A DNA stretch of 64,000 nt from Verpa conica (lineage: Eukaryota; Ascomycota; Pezizomycetes; Pezizales; Morchellaceae), in NCBI GenBank assembly GCA_033030425.1, contig JAUFSD010000018.1, positions 1-64,000 on the forward strand. Direction: 5' to 3'. Numbering within the stretch: the first letter of the stretch is position 1; every line of letters starts with the position of its first letter. The notes below the pieces were generated by a model that saw nothing but the letters and a program-made list of their open reading frames with translations, did not search any database and was not told the DNA's origin. Below are positions 12,033 to 23,658 of this stretch, piece after piece. Made by a program: the position numbers and the translations under genes.

Positions 12033-12762
12033 CTCAATTATAGTAATTGCCATTGTTGCCTAAGGCTCAAAGTACAATAGCCCGGATTCTATCAGTGTGA
12101 ATAATATAGAGGTTATTCCAGATAAAAGGAGATCAATAGAGAGAAGCAACAGAATTATCTCCACTCATGTAGAACCGCTAAACTCCATCAATAGCCCCTT
12201 GGGTTGAATGAATAGTCAAACTGCGGGAGCACCAAGGGTTTCCAAGCACAGCAGCAGTGTTGGAATGGTCCAGGGGCCCTATAGGGTGCCCGGTAATGCC
12301 TTATGGAGAGGTTGAGACTGGACAGACTATGATCCATAGTCTATCCGGGGCTAGATAAGGCATAGCCAGTGCTATGGGTAGTTCGGGCTATCAGAAAAAG
12401 AAGGCCCAGAGCTAAGCAGTATTAGTAGTTGCAAAATATATTGGAAAGGAAACCCAAAAAGACCGTTCTTCAGCCAAATAGTTAACAGGAAAGAAAAGTC
12501 CTAATACTCATGAAAGTTTATCAGAAAACCCAAATGCCCTGGGATCTACTATAAATTATTTTTGAATTGAATTTAGTCGAGTACTCAAGTTATCTTACCT
12601 CAATGTAGCAATGCGACCAACCTCACAGCCTTTGGGATAGTATAGTTCCAACAATCACTGTCTAAATTAAATTTTAATTATATATTTGAAAATCCCGTAA
12701 GCAAATACTGTATAATTCAAAACATCCTGAGGTATTTTAGACATTGGATGATTGAAATGATG
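12033..12762. other. No gene; decayed repeat related to 49.5 kb
   Basis: No supported open frame. The palindromic stretch at about 12313-12350 (actggacagactatg, then catagtctatccgggg) is similar to the core of the TIR element at 49467-49858, so a degraded relative is likely here. Confidence 0.45.
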
Positions 12763-12884
12763 TGTTGGAGTATGGCCGACAGCGGTCGATCCCATAGACA
12801 TGTAGGGTATAAGAGCTCGGGCTTGTCCCCTCCTCTAGGCGTAATATCGAACTATCATTCTATCTCTCGCACCCGTATTTCACA
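12763..12884 (+). mobile_element. Solo LTR-like copy, family a
   Basis: A 122-bp block starts TGTTGGAGTATGGCC and ends TTTCACA, the TG..CA form of copia-type LTRs. A second copy lies in opposite orientation at 17720-17843. No 5-bp target duplication is visible and no retroelement coding sequence lies between them. Confidence 0.5.
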
Positions 12885-15729
12885 AGCTTAGGTGAAAACC
12901 TTCAATTTTGGCGATAACTGGCTTGTGTCTCACCACTAAGTTCCCGCGATTTTAACATTTTCAAAGCCAGGAGCCCGGGACTGCCACCTACGTGAGAATA
13001 TACAAATGCCATAGCTTAGGTAAACAGTTAGTTTTTTCCGGATCGCAGCGCTACATGTTACTCAACTACTGTATCAACTGAGAAAGACCATAATCGCGAT
13101 AGGAGATTGAAATAAGGAGTAGTGGAATATTTAATCTATAGAAGTAGCTAAGAAGGCAAAACAAAAAGAGATATGAGGCAAGTACCTACCGGGAGTGGCG
13201 TGTTCCCGGGGTACTGTGATAGCCCCCACACACAATACGCCCTAGGGAGTCTAACACTCTTACAAGGGAAATATCGCCCTTTATACCGGTTTACGCCCCA
13301 ACGAGCATGGGGCCCGAGTATGGACCACGGTATAGCCTAGTGCTATTTGTATAGAGGTTTATTCTATCTATAAATAGACGATGATGGGGGGAAAACCGGG
13401 ACCTCCAGGTATCAAAAAACGACATCCCTAGCAGGTAGATAACGAGTCCTCCAGGAAGCATAGAGACAGCGGGTACCGGTATAGCTCTATAGGGGTTAGC
13501 ATATATTCGCACTTAGGCGATAAGACAGGGGAAGGGGAGTAGAGAGGGAGGAGGGAAAGAGTGGTAACCTAGCCTGGTCTATGCTAATTAGTATAGAGTT
13601 CTTTGCTAGGGTATGAAGGTAGAAAGCTAGGGGGTAGTGACGTTGTAGGGTCGGGTAAGCTGTGTCGCCGGAGGGCATCGGCGGCACAGCTCCCGGCAAT
13701 AAAGATCGAGAAACGTGGCGCCTAGGCTTAGGATTTATATAGAGTACGGCAAGAAATACTGAGAAACTAGGGCCTACCAATAAGGTTAAGTAACCAATCC
13801 TACAACTAAAACTCCCACAAAAAATCCAAAGAGCGAACAAAATCTCTGACCCTTGTATGAAGTATTCTCAACTGGGCAGTCTGTCTGTCTTCAGTCTAGG
13901 ACCGGACGCCCGATGGCTCCATGGTCCGTCCTGTTCTCTGTTAATAATTCTCTAGGTCCCAAGGGCCCAAGGCCACGGATTTTATAGAGACCTATAGGGC
14001 GCTAAGAACTGAGGACTGGGGTTGGAGTACTTATTATGAGGCCGGCTGACTACTATAGCTCCCATTTGTGACAGTAACATAGAGAGGTAGGAGGAAAGGT
14101 TATTACGAGTTTTGATTACCTTAGTGATAATGATTATCTAACGGAGAATAGCTCTCTAATTTTATAAAGGTCCTATTATATATTTCAGAACTCCCTACTT
14201 ATCTCAGAATGTGGGAGCTGATCAGACTGTAGGCTACCCCAGAACTGCTAGGACGCTCAACAGCAAAAAATATCGGGATATTATGTAGGTAAAACTTGGT
14301 CCTGGAGACCCAGTCTTTCAACATGCAAGCTCGGGCAAAAATACAACGCCTACCCAATTAACAAGGCCAAGACCGAGTAGTGAATCATCATAAGGTCATA
14401 GAAAACCTTGTAATACCTTTAATCACTCCAAATACCATAAGGAAAACGACCATTTTCAGGGATACGAAGGGAGCCAATTGACCCAATGAAGTCGATAATA
14501 TAGGTCCGAACCTTCTTTCAGCCCCACTCTATAGATAGGCCGCTGATTCGCATTTTTGTCTCGCCACAACATTGAGTATTGCCAAGGGTAGCAGCTATTG
14601 GACACGCTGTAGAGTGGCGCTCGAGCCATCTACTAGGATCTTTGACTGTCTCATGCCCAGCATTTGTTGGGCTGAGCGCCAAGGCTCACCCACGCACGCA
14701 GTTTTTATCACACGTCCTAGCTACTAAAGATCAAAGAGGTTTGGGCACGAGACAAGAATTTCACTCAATATGCCTCTTTCTGTGTGCTTGGGAGTATTAG
14801 ATAAATCCGCAGATTCACTACAAGTACGCATATTTTCTTTTTGATTCAGACGTTACATGGGTACATATACGGAAAACCTAGGGACTTCCGGATACGGGGG
14901 TTTAACTTCATGCATTAGAAATTCTGTAATGGAGAATTGATAATGGTTGTTGTAATTGCTTTTGCAAACGCAAGCCACTACTTACACATTATTGTCTCAG
15001 AGGAACAGCTGACCAAACAGTATTGGAGACTACCATAGAAACTCGAGAATTTCGTTATGTGGGCGCTACCGCCAATTCCTATCAAACATATAGTAGCTAT
15101 CTGGTTGTAGGGTTATTATCTCCAGCTAGCTTCGATAGGTTTAGGGAGGACCCAAACAAATCTAGCGGACACTTTTAATAGTACGTGGCGGCGACGCCCC
15201 ATGGCGAATTTCTCAGTTTCTACGGTATAAATATATTATACTCAGAATAGGCATAAAGAACCTAGAATGCAAGTCTCATTGTCACTAATAAATAGGTGTA
15301 CATTACTCACTAGAGACATAACCTCCAACCAAAAACCCGGTTTCAACAGTTGCATGTTCAGGTTCTTGATGCCTGTTGGGAGTAGGTACTTTGTCTAAGC
15401 CCCCATTTGAAGTGCATTTTGCGGAGGACCAGCGACCAATACGAAGGTAATACAAACTCAAGACTCTCATAGTCGAATTACGACCAGGCCGAATGATATA
15501 CCTAACCCAAGCATGCTGAGAGAGCTTAAGAACAGGTGGACTCGAGTATAAATATAACCAATTTCGCCCCGGTGAATACAATGCCAGTAGAGTTACAAAG
15601 TATACCCATCTATCCACTTACTACTTAGTCTCTCTCTGTCAAACTTACAGCACACCGCCTAATCAATGTATGCACTAGCCCCGCTCATTTCCCCTCCCAC
15701 TCTACTGAAGTTGAGGGAGTCATGCTAAC
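12885..15729. other. No gene recognised; one MITE relative
   Basis: Only short open frames. At about 13685-13765 a stretch beginning cagctcccggcaataaagat resembles the MITE at 20388-20530. The rest is unassigned. Confidence 0.5.
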
Positions 15730-15753
15730 ATGCTAATGAAACCTTCAGACACA

Positions 15754-16074
15754 ATGATTGTTACCAAATTCCTCCTTCTTACTGCCTTAGCCTTTGCTAA
15801 TCTCGTCTATGCCGACTGGTACCTCGATGTCTTCTGGTCAAAAGCCTCAGAGACATATAGCGTTCATGGGCTGACAAACTCTGGCTGTCACATCTTGCCT
15901 GAGAGACCATCGATCCCGTCAAGCTTCGCTTTCAAAGACAACACATTCACTAGTCTTGTTTGTTTCTTCACAAGGGAGGATTGTACCGGAAATGGAGATT
16001 ACGACTGTTACACCGAAAGGCAGAGTGGTTCTTTCATTATCTCTAAGGACTGGAGGTCATACTCTATTACTTAA
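15754..16074 (+). CDS. Small secreted four-cysteine protein
   Basis: A single-exon frame. I prefer the third ATG (15754) because it starts directly on a signal peptide, MIVTKFLLLTALAFANLVYA, cleaved before DW. The mature part is about 86 residues with four cysteines (GCH, VCF, DCT, DCY). The pattern of aromatic-rich short strands, SF, a xCxG turn and a terminal SYSI resembles a beta/gamma-crystallin-like or killer-toxin-like small fold, but that is only an impression. Secretion is well supported; an effector-like or antimicrobial role is inference from size and cysteines alone. It stands alone between gene-poor stretches. Confidence 0.6.
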   Translation: MIVTKFLLLTALAFANLVYADWYLDVFWSKASETYSVHGLTNSGCHILPERPSIPSSFAFKDNTFTSLVCFFTREDCTGNGDYDCYTERQSGSFIISKDWRSYSIT

Positions 16075-16079
16075 ACTTC

Positions 16080-16980
16080 TATATGAATACTTCATGTGAT
16101 TTATGCTATATATCAAGGGTCTTTTTTGTAAAATCTGACCGCAGGGTGTTATGTATGAGGCGATAAGTTTCCGGTGAGGGGCAAATTTAGTCAAGGCAGT
16201 TCTCTTGTGTTTGTTTCCTTTTTGGTCCCATGTCTCAGTTTTCTTTTTGCACTACGATCCCCAACTCCTCCCCCCCCTTTACCAAATATACTTTATATTT
16301 TCAGTTCGGAGTATAGCCATCGAACTCTTTCACAATTTTCTCATGATTTACCTTTTAACAAACCCAAAAAAATCCTTGAATGTCAATTTATTGTTCAATT
16401 ATATTTAATATTAGGGACTACAACCTCTCAAAAACATAAAAAAAAAGGAACAGCAATTATTATAACCAGTCAGCTCCCCTAGGCCCCAAATCTACCACTT
16501 CGAAATTTCCAATGTATATTAGTCGAAGGTATGTAGATGGACTATTAAGCGGTTTATTCTTGCTACTGATTCCGATAACTACAAATGTCTCTAAAATCCC
16601 CATGAGATCTATTGGTTGTCTTACGTTTTCTTGCTTCAGATGTTGTTTCAACATCAAGAAATGTATCCTTGCATGTCTTGGGTAGCTATCACTTGTCCCC
16701 CAACTTTTGAGCTTGATAAACCTAATACTGTTCATCAAGCACCCCCCCCCCCATAGTTATTACCTAAAACCTATCTTACACTCCCCCAAACCTCTTATAA
16801 AACCTATGCTAAATGACATATTGGCCTAGCCATCTAAGCAATAGCAGTAGTAGAAAACTCCAGTGACCCAGTGCAGATATGCCATCAATGACAGGTAGCA
16901 CGCTCTGATCTTTCCCAAAATGAGTTCCGGCTTCATCCCATATCTCTAATCAATTTCTGTCCCACTTAAGCCCTACAAAT
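16080..16980. other. No gene recognised
   Basis: AT-rich sequence with homopolymer runs (c-run at 16740, a-run at 16437). Short open frames only. Confidence 0.5.
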
Positions 16981-16983
16981 TAA

Positions 16984-17637
16984 AATGCATTAACAGTACC
17001 GGGGCCCAAACTTCACCCCGCTACATTTATCTTAATAGGAAAGACTGATGTTGGAGAGATTATTAAGATAGAAATACAAGATAAGACCGATACTTATAAT
17101 GGGAAGGAGCCATGTGTTGACAGCGGCATTAACTTATGTAAGTTGCCTTTCTATAATATTATCTACAACTTATTGATTGTTCGGAATATAGGCATACTAA
17201 CAGCATCTGCGTATAATGTGAGATTAGATAGCAGTTTGTTCATGCCCATCGACACCCATGAATTTGACGATTCGACCAAAGGCAATATCGAGCTGCTTCA
17301 TATGATATGCCATCTATGGTATCTAGCGAGAAACCAAGACACATTCACATTACACGGTATGATTTTCATACATGATTTCAGTGAAAGTGATTCCCTGACA
17401 GCCAAAGAAAACTACTTCAATCCCGAGGCAACCCTGCGGACCAAGTGGCATGAGGAATTTCCTTATAGACACAAGAGTGTGGATTCTAGAATGCAAAAAA
17501 TTACAACGAGCGACAGAGGAGATTTGAAAGGCTCAAGCAGTCCGGTGATAATTACGAGATTAGATAGAGAGAACATGCTGAAAATATCAAAAGGCCCGCT
17601 GATCCGACATTTACTCAGAGGTTTGGGCTGTTAATAT
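16984..17637 (+). pseudogene. Degenerate AIG1-like P-loop GTPase fragment
   Basis: An open frame of about 215 codons without a plausible ATG. It keeps the outline of fungal AIG1-type P-loop GTPases: a hydrophobic strand followed by LIGKTDVGE where a GxxGxGK[ST] loop is expected, then IDTHEFDDST in the place of the DTPGFDDT switch/G3 motif, then HGMIFIHDFS matching the HGIIYLHRIS strand. The lysine-serine of the P-loop and the DTPG core are lost, so nucleotide binding is unlikely. It ends early in a divergent tail. I read it as a decayed copy. Confidence 0.5.
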
Positions 17638-17719
17638 TACGCCCATTATCCTTTCATCAGCAGTCCTTGTTGCGGCTCCTCTTGAGGTTATTTATACAAT
17701 CACTCACGCTGTAAATTCT

Positions 17720-17843
17720 TGTGAAAGTACGGGTGCGAGCAATAGAATGATAGTTCATTAATACCTCTTGAGGAGGGGGGCAAGCCCGAGTCCTTATACC
17801 CTACATGTCTATATAATCGACCGCTATTGGCTATACTCCAACA
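17720..17843 (-). mobile_element. Solo LTR-like copy, family a (inverted)
   Basis: Reverse complement of the copy at 12763-12884: TGTTGGAGTATAGCC at its start and ACTTTCACA at its end. About 124 bp; no target duplication seen. Confidence 0.5.
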
Positions 17844-18370
17844 TTAATTTGACTAGGAATTCGAGATAGAGATCTATTAGTTTACGCACATGAGCTGACT
17901 CTGCTTAGTGGTAATTTCTCATCCACGTGATCGCTGTACTGCTTGCACGCTCACTGTGATTTCTAAATCCTGATGAAGACTAGAGCGGTAGATTACTTTG
18001 TATGTGGGGCTATAGATAGGAACACCAGAGAAAAACAATAGTATATAATCTATTACCTGGCATACATACGCCTAAATTGAGTACATCAGTACACGATTTT
18101 CGGGGTCTCAGATAAAGATAGGGTTAGGGTTCATGGATTTAGATACGAACTACGTTTGGACCGGCGTTATTAGACTTTAGTCTCATTTCATAAAACTAAT
18201 GAATTAAGAGATTAATACATATTCAGCTGAGCTACACAGATATTTTATCTTCACCTCCGTAACAAGAATCTTGTTCTTTTTGCGTCTTTCAGACCCGAAA
18301 AACCGAAAGAGACAACGAAATAAAATTAACAGCACAAAAGAGCTAGCGACTTAAGAACTGAAGTAAAAGG

Positions 18371-18550
18371 TTCTGAATCGATTTTCTAAGAGAGATAGAG
18401 AGATATGACGATATATGCTCCAGCAAAGAGAAACCCTTAACCCTTATATGGGATGCCTCGCCTGGATCCTCAAACATATCAAATAGAGAAACACGTGACT
18501 CATATATCAAACCCCCCATCGGCTATCCTTATTAGGAAGCATCTACAACA
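18371..18550 (-). mobile_element. Solo LTR-like copy, family b
   Basis: A 180-bp block; on the minus strand it begins TGTTGTAGATGCTTCC and ends near GATTCAGAA. A second copy in the same orientation lies at 25525-25703. The TGTTG start suggests a copia-type LTR. No internal coding region remains. Confidence 0.5.
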
Positions 18551-18628
18551 AGACGATAAGCATCTAGCTCTACTCCAGCATACATAACCATACTCTCATG
18601 ACTCAGGCCTTTCTTTTTGAGACATCAT

Positions 18629-18964
18629 CTAACTACCACAAGGAGATTCTGGGCAGCTATTACGAGACCCATAGATACAACATCCACCATCAGGGTTACA
18701 CTCATAAACCGACTCCCAACATGCAGAGTGTGGGTTGGTGCAGCCGATGACCTTACCACATGACCCGCAATACTGCCCTTGTTTGGTGCCTTTCCTACAA
18801 CTACAGCCTTTGGTACAAGAACGCTGTTCAAGCTCTCCTGGGACGGGTGCAGCATTTCGGTATTTAAGAGAAAGACCTTCGGGCTCCGGCAGTGCCAAGG
18901 CGCAGTTGACTACAAGAGCCAACGCTAAGGCGATGATTAATAAAAGATTCCTAAAGAAGCGCAT
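18629..18964 (-). CDS. Secreted cysteine-rich small protein, 12 cysteines
   Basis: A single-exon frame. The start at 18964 puts an excellent signal peptide first (MRFFRNLLLIIALALA, cut near CALA-LP). The mature part is about 87 residues; after a short pro-like stretch ending in EQR the last 60 residues contain 12 cysteines, including CSC, CGSCG, a CC pair and a final CPESPC. An even number and close packing suggest six disulfides. The RSC junction could be a processing site, though it is not dibasic. Such proteins in fungi are often effectors or antimicrobial peptides; that role is inference. Flanked by LTR-like DNA on the downstream side. Confidence 0.7.
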   Translation of the reverse strand: MRFFRNLLLIIALALALVVNCALALPEPEGLSLKYRNAAPVPGELEQRSCTKGCSCRKGTKQGQYCGSCGKVIGCTNPHSACWESVYECNPDGGCCIYGSRNSCPESPCGS

Positions 18965-18969
18965 ACTCA

Positions 18970-19915
18970 AGGATTGGTCTAGCTGGGTCAAAAGTGAGTA
19001 TGAATTTGAAAGATAGATAAGGATAGTTAAAGACTTACAACGTTGTAGTTTGAGTGATGGAAAATATTTTTTAGTTTGATGTTTGGTGGGGGTAGGTATT
19101 TAGGTACTAGAGATAGATTGTGGAAGGGTGGGAAGGTTATATTTATTCCTGAGCTATAGAAATAATATGTATAACAGCAGTGCTGGCTTTCACGTCATCA
19201 GTATGTACTCCAAGGTTTAAGGATTCACCGAAAGCCACACCATTCCCGTATCACATTTCCTCCTATAGTTTTGTCGGTTAGCTTAAAGTATACGGAATTG
19301 AATCTAACGTGCAATATTTCTTATCCGCCATTATCAACTCTTGTAACCACAGGTGCATGGAGAAAAGATTAAATTCACCACCATCCTTGTAGAAAAGGGG
19401 CCCTTTTATTACAGAAGTGTATTCAAATTTGTCAAACAACTATAAAATGTAGTGACTGTATTTTTTTTATCGGCCCGTGTTACTCGATAGTTATCATGTG
19501 AGTTTCTTTAGATATTATTGGGAAAAGCTCTGGCAACCCCCAGAGTCTCTTATCTAGGGAGCTTGCTTCATGCACTGAGGAGGTACATTATGTCAAAAGA
19601 AGACATTTCAAGAAAAAATAACCTATCGCAAGTGATACATAAGTTGACTTAACTTAAGTGAGACCCAAGAAATTATAATTGCTACAACTTAATGTCAGCG
19701 AAAGACACTAGAAATCTGTTAATCCTTGTTCCGTAAATTGTAAGGACTGAACATGAGCTTAGGCAACGGACTTTTCATAAGTGGCGTTCGTATTCTAATA
19801 AGTACACTTGATTAAACGCACACTGCACTTTAAAAATACTTGACAGTATTGTCCTATGAAATCCGCTGTGTTAGGAGTACGTACTGCGGCCGAGTCTATG
19901 TCCAAAGGAATATTC
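18970..19915. other. No gene recognised
   Basis: AT-rich sequence upstream of the secreted cysteine-rich gene, with no supported open frame. The first ~150 bp should contain that gene's promoter, but no defined element was seen. Confidence 0.5.
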
Positions 19916-19919
19916 TAAT

Positions 19920-20071
19920 CAGAGGTTTAAATGGGCCGGCCCGGGCTCAAAACTAGGGTGGCCCGGCCTGGCCTAATAATTAATTTAGTATGGTGATTGC
20001 TGGCCCGGGCCACATAAAAGGTGGCTGGGCCGGCCCGAATTAATTAATGGGCCGGCCCATTTAAACCTCTG
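19920..20071. mobile_element. 152-bp hAT-like MITE, copy 1
   Basis: Perfect inverted ends CAGAGGTTTAAATGGGCC, length 152 bp, flanked by an 8-bp target duplication with one mismatch (attctaat left, actctaat right), as in hAT elements. The copy at 46971-47122 has the same length and about four differences, mostly C-to-T type. Confidence 0.85.
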
Positions 20072-20387
20072 ACTCTAATATACGAATAACGTATGCACAA
20101 GATGTCTGGTTGATTTTCTAGATAATAGAGGAAACATCTCTCATCTACAGCTCCGCTAGCTTCATCTCCTTAGCGTACCCCACAGTACTTACAATTTTAG
20201 GGCATACGCCAAGACCTACGGAGATCGGAGCCACTAGAAATAGAATAGTATGTATGCACGGACCTCGGCACTTGTGAAATGATGCCAAGGGATTTGGCGG
20301 GAAAACTTGGGCAATAAAGCACAGATTCAGTCATGTGGGTATTCTTAGTAGGGGGCGTTAATTGCACTTCTGAGGTGCATACAGTCC

Positions 20388-20530
20388 TACAGTTTCCGGC
20401 AACAAAGACCGAGAAACGTTGGGTTTGAACTTAGGTTTCGGTCTTGTGGCAAAAATTCTAGCGATTATACCGGCTGTAGGGCCCTTGCTCATTGACCCTG
20501 ATTTCTCGATTATTCTTGCCGGAGACTGTA
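20388..20530. mobile_element. 143-bp TIR element (MITE)
   Basis: Ends TACAGTTTCCGGCAA and its near-exact inverse TTGCCGGAGACTGTA, continuing into an imperfect aagaYcgagaaa arm. A related sequence is present at about 13685-13765. No coding capacity. Confidence 0.65.
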
Positions 20531-20709
20531 TCTATTCTATTAATATAGTATTAAGTTCCAGAGTCGAGGGTTTGTTTTAAATGATCGGCAAATCTCATAT
20601 TAGAATTTACATGTTATAGCCCATGGTTTTGCTATGTAACAATTTATGAGCCAGACCAACCGGCTCGCGGGTCCAAAAATCATTGACTTTCTAGATAATC
20701 TCACCAAGC

Positions 20710-20822
20710 TACTAGTGATGCCGATAGATCTTTTGGTCATGTGATTTATCTTTGGTGAGAAAGAGCAGATCGCCCACCAAAGATAAATCACATGACCAAA
20801 AGATCTATCGGCATCACTAGTA
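20710..20822. repeat. Perfect 48-bp inverted repeat with 17-nt loop
   Basis: Positions 20710-20757 are the exact reverse complement of 20775-20822, starting tactagtgatgccgatag. The loop is agaaagagcagatcgcc. There are no mismatches, so the arms are either very recent or maintained. It could be a MITE remnant, a fold-back insertion or a hairpin RNA source. Confidence 0.9.
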
Positions 20823-20824
20823 CA

Positions 20825-22120
20825 ATTGAGTCTATATAATACATTTTACCCAGTGTACTTCGGCAAGTGGAAGTCAAAACTAGAGACAACAACCCCCAAG
20901 CGTAAAGGTAGACTAGATGGCTAGTGAGAACAAAACTTGACCTTTCTGGTGGCTATCACCCCCGCGTGCCTACGTGTAACTACTGCAAACAGGGTTATTG
21001 TTTAAGGAAAATTCTCCAATAGGAAAAACACGCAAATCGACCAAAAGATATGAACCAAGTTTTCAAGCTCTTCTTGCCTTTTTTTAAATACCACCTAAAT
21101 GCAGCGTATTCCTATAAAGAATCTACCTCGGGTGAAACTGAGGCGTGGTAATCTTTGGTGTGGCTATGTAGCATAAATATATGAAGATTCAATCAATTAA
21201 CCTTCCATGATGCAGAGTGTATTGTGCATGATAAAGGATGAAGTATAGGATGAAGTTTGTTGGCTCTTGGAAGGGTGGGTATTAAAAGACCCTCTTTACA
21301 ATATCTTAGACGCCAGTAACCGCAATCATGGAAAACGAAAATCTCCGCCTGTTATCAGATAGGTGTGCTTTACTAAGGTAGAAATAGAGCTAGGATAGAA
21401 AGCTCTTAGAAATCAATTAGGAATTCTCCTTCACCCGAAAAAATGCCCAAATGAATGATATAGTATGTTCGCCTTGAAACATAAATATGAAAGATATGTA
21501 TAGGATACATTTACACATGTAGACGGAGTGAAGATCTCCCTATACAAATGATAACCCCTTGTCAGTATATGAGGAGAGCGAAGTATCCTCTTCAGTAGAT
21601 ACTTTTGGCTTCACTATGCCAAGGCTTGCCATACCGACCTCTGTTTGAAGCCCCTCCCACGGTTTGACTCTCAAAAAATAAAGAAACACTATTCATTAAA
21701 TATGGTCAGCTATCGTTGTGGTTTCATGCCTTCTTTTTGGTTGGTTGTATTATCTACTCTACAACGACGTGCTTGGTAGGAACTACAGATGAATAAAGGT
21801 TAGCAGATATTCGCATAGTGGGGCCGGGGTGGTGAAGGAAAGGAAAGGCAGCCTAGCCAATATATATAGGTAGACAAGTCTTTTATAGCACTGGGGAGCG
21901 ATTGCAAGTCCTGCAAAATTGCTAGGTGCAGAAGGCACAGTTAATGGAGGGGTAGTGGGCGCTAGAGAGCACGGATTTAGAGGGAGACGGTACAGCGGGG
22001 CGCGGTTAGGGTGTGATACCGAGCCGGAGAGTAGCAGGGATCGGAGAGTAGGGTTTGGTCGGCGATAGGAGACGGGAGTGTTGTGTACTCCCCTCCAAAA
22101 GAAGGTTGTTTACTGAAGCC
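20825..22120. other. No gene recognised
   Basis: Only short open frames; G+C-rich, purine-rich tract at 21940-22080. Nothing assignable. Confidence 0.45.
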
Positions 22121-22821
22121 TACGGGGGCCTGTATGACCCGAACCGCAACTAATATGTGAAATTGATATTATGACTAGTGAAAAGCGAAAATAAAAAACA
22201 AAAATGGGGGAATTGGTGATAATTTAACTATCAAATATTATAAAGTGATACTAAGGTTCACCTACTTCGGAAGTCATGATCAAAAATATTTCAAGTAAAA
22301 ATAATAAACTTTAAAAATTGCATCATTGTCTCCTAAAATACTAAAATTCTAATATAAGTTCCTTTGCTTAAAATAAAAGGCTCCATAACCCATAGTATTC
22401 AAAACCCCACTTGTAGATTTGAATCTACCTAATATGATTATTATAATGATTCTTCATAGACATGGCCCTACCTATCATGGTAGTTGGTATTTCCTTAGTA
22501 ATTATTTTCTCTGTTCTCAAAGATTTCCTTTCCCCCTTTTCCTTACCTAGAGTTTTACTTAGTGATTTTATTTTGATAATTTCACTCATTTTAATTTTTC
22601 ATTTTCGCTTTTCACTAGTCATAATATCAGTTGCAGTTCAGGACATACAGGCCTCCGTAGTACTAGCCCTGGCCTTCAATAAAGCAATAGATACGTTTAA
22701 AGCCTAGCTATGGAAATAGAAATATTTTGGCCATTGCCTATATAATAGAAAGCTTTCAATTTTGAATTCCTAATTTTACTTCGTATTGGTCGCTATGGGC
22801 CCCTGCATGTAGGCCTCCGTA
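22121..22821. mobile_element. Non-autonomous element with TACGGRGGCC ends
   Basis: The left end TACGGGGGCCTGTATGACC matches, over about 70 bp with mismatches, the reverse complement of an end at 22659 (GGCCTCCGTA). A further end at 22768-22821 contains ttggtcgctatgggcc and ends GGCCTCCGTA, closely resembling the right terminus of element 2 (63753-63793). The region is therefore a deletion derivative, or two overlapping relics, of the same transposon class. No matching 6-bp target duplication was found. The 81-codon hydrophobic frame at 22462-22707 lies inside and is not considered a gene. Confidence 0.6.
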
Positions 22822-22824
22822 GCT

Positions 22825-23655
22825 ATTAGTTCCGGCACCCCCGCAAAAATAGCCGAAAATCACCAAAGACTCCGTCCACACCACAGTTATCACCCAGAAA
22901 GCTAGCAAATTTCTAGGTGATCAATAGAATACACCTACTCTAAAGGTGAAAATTTGTTAATGAGAGAAGTTCTCTTGTAAATTTGTAAAAGTTATGTTTT
23001 GATGTGGTTTAGTTGTAGAGGTGCCAAAACCAACAGACTTATCTTCTCAGAGAGTAGTACTGGGAATACTAAGCGTGGTGTTGTACTAGGACAATAGGAG
23101 CTCCAAGAGAGCGCGAGGAGGCAGGTGTATGAATATGGGGGTATTAGGAGTGTATTATACTGGCACTGTGATGCAGTGGGAGTGTGGGGCATGTGGGGTG
23201 CGTGATGTCCGGGGAGTAGTGGGGGAAGAGAAGCTTGGGGCGAGCAATGATATGGTAATACTAGGGCATACTACCAGTACTCCCCGGCGAGAGCCCTTTC
23301 TTAGTGATGCAGGTACACAATTCGGAAAAGGGGATGGAAATAAATAGAAATAAATACCCCGGAGTGTCGACTGGCAACGGATGGCATTCACTATACAAAC
23401 AGATTCAAAGCTCAGCGAAAATAAGACATATAATCAGCTCAAAGGCGAGCAAGATACAAGTAAGAAGGAAAATATACGAAAGATATCTTTTAGAGAAAAC
23501 TAGATCTTCGGGTAGACAAGAGACGTTACATAGGGAGAAGGCTTTGTGAGGTCCCAGGATTTGGTGGTGCCACTACCATACCAAAACATGCATCCGCTTG
23601 CCAATTAAATAAGCCTTCTCAGAAACACCAACAGGATTTATTTCCATGATATACG
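22825..23655. other. No gene recognised
   Basis: Short open frames on both strands, none with recognisable sequence. It lies downstream of the lectin gene. Confidence 0.45.
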
Positions 23656-23658
23656 TAC

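Noticed and set aside
12763..17843. A complete LTR retrotransposon between the two family-a copies
   Set aside because: The copies are inverted, and no gag, protease, integrase or reverse transcriptase sequence lies between them.
18118..18132. Telomere-like agggttagggtt
   Set aside because: Two units only; not a telomeric tract. The same holds for ccctaaccct near 27170.
22462..22707. 81-codon hydrophobic frame
   Set aside because: Inside a non-autonomous element; continues into its terminal inverted repeat.
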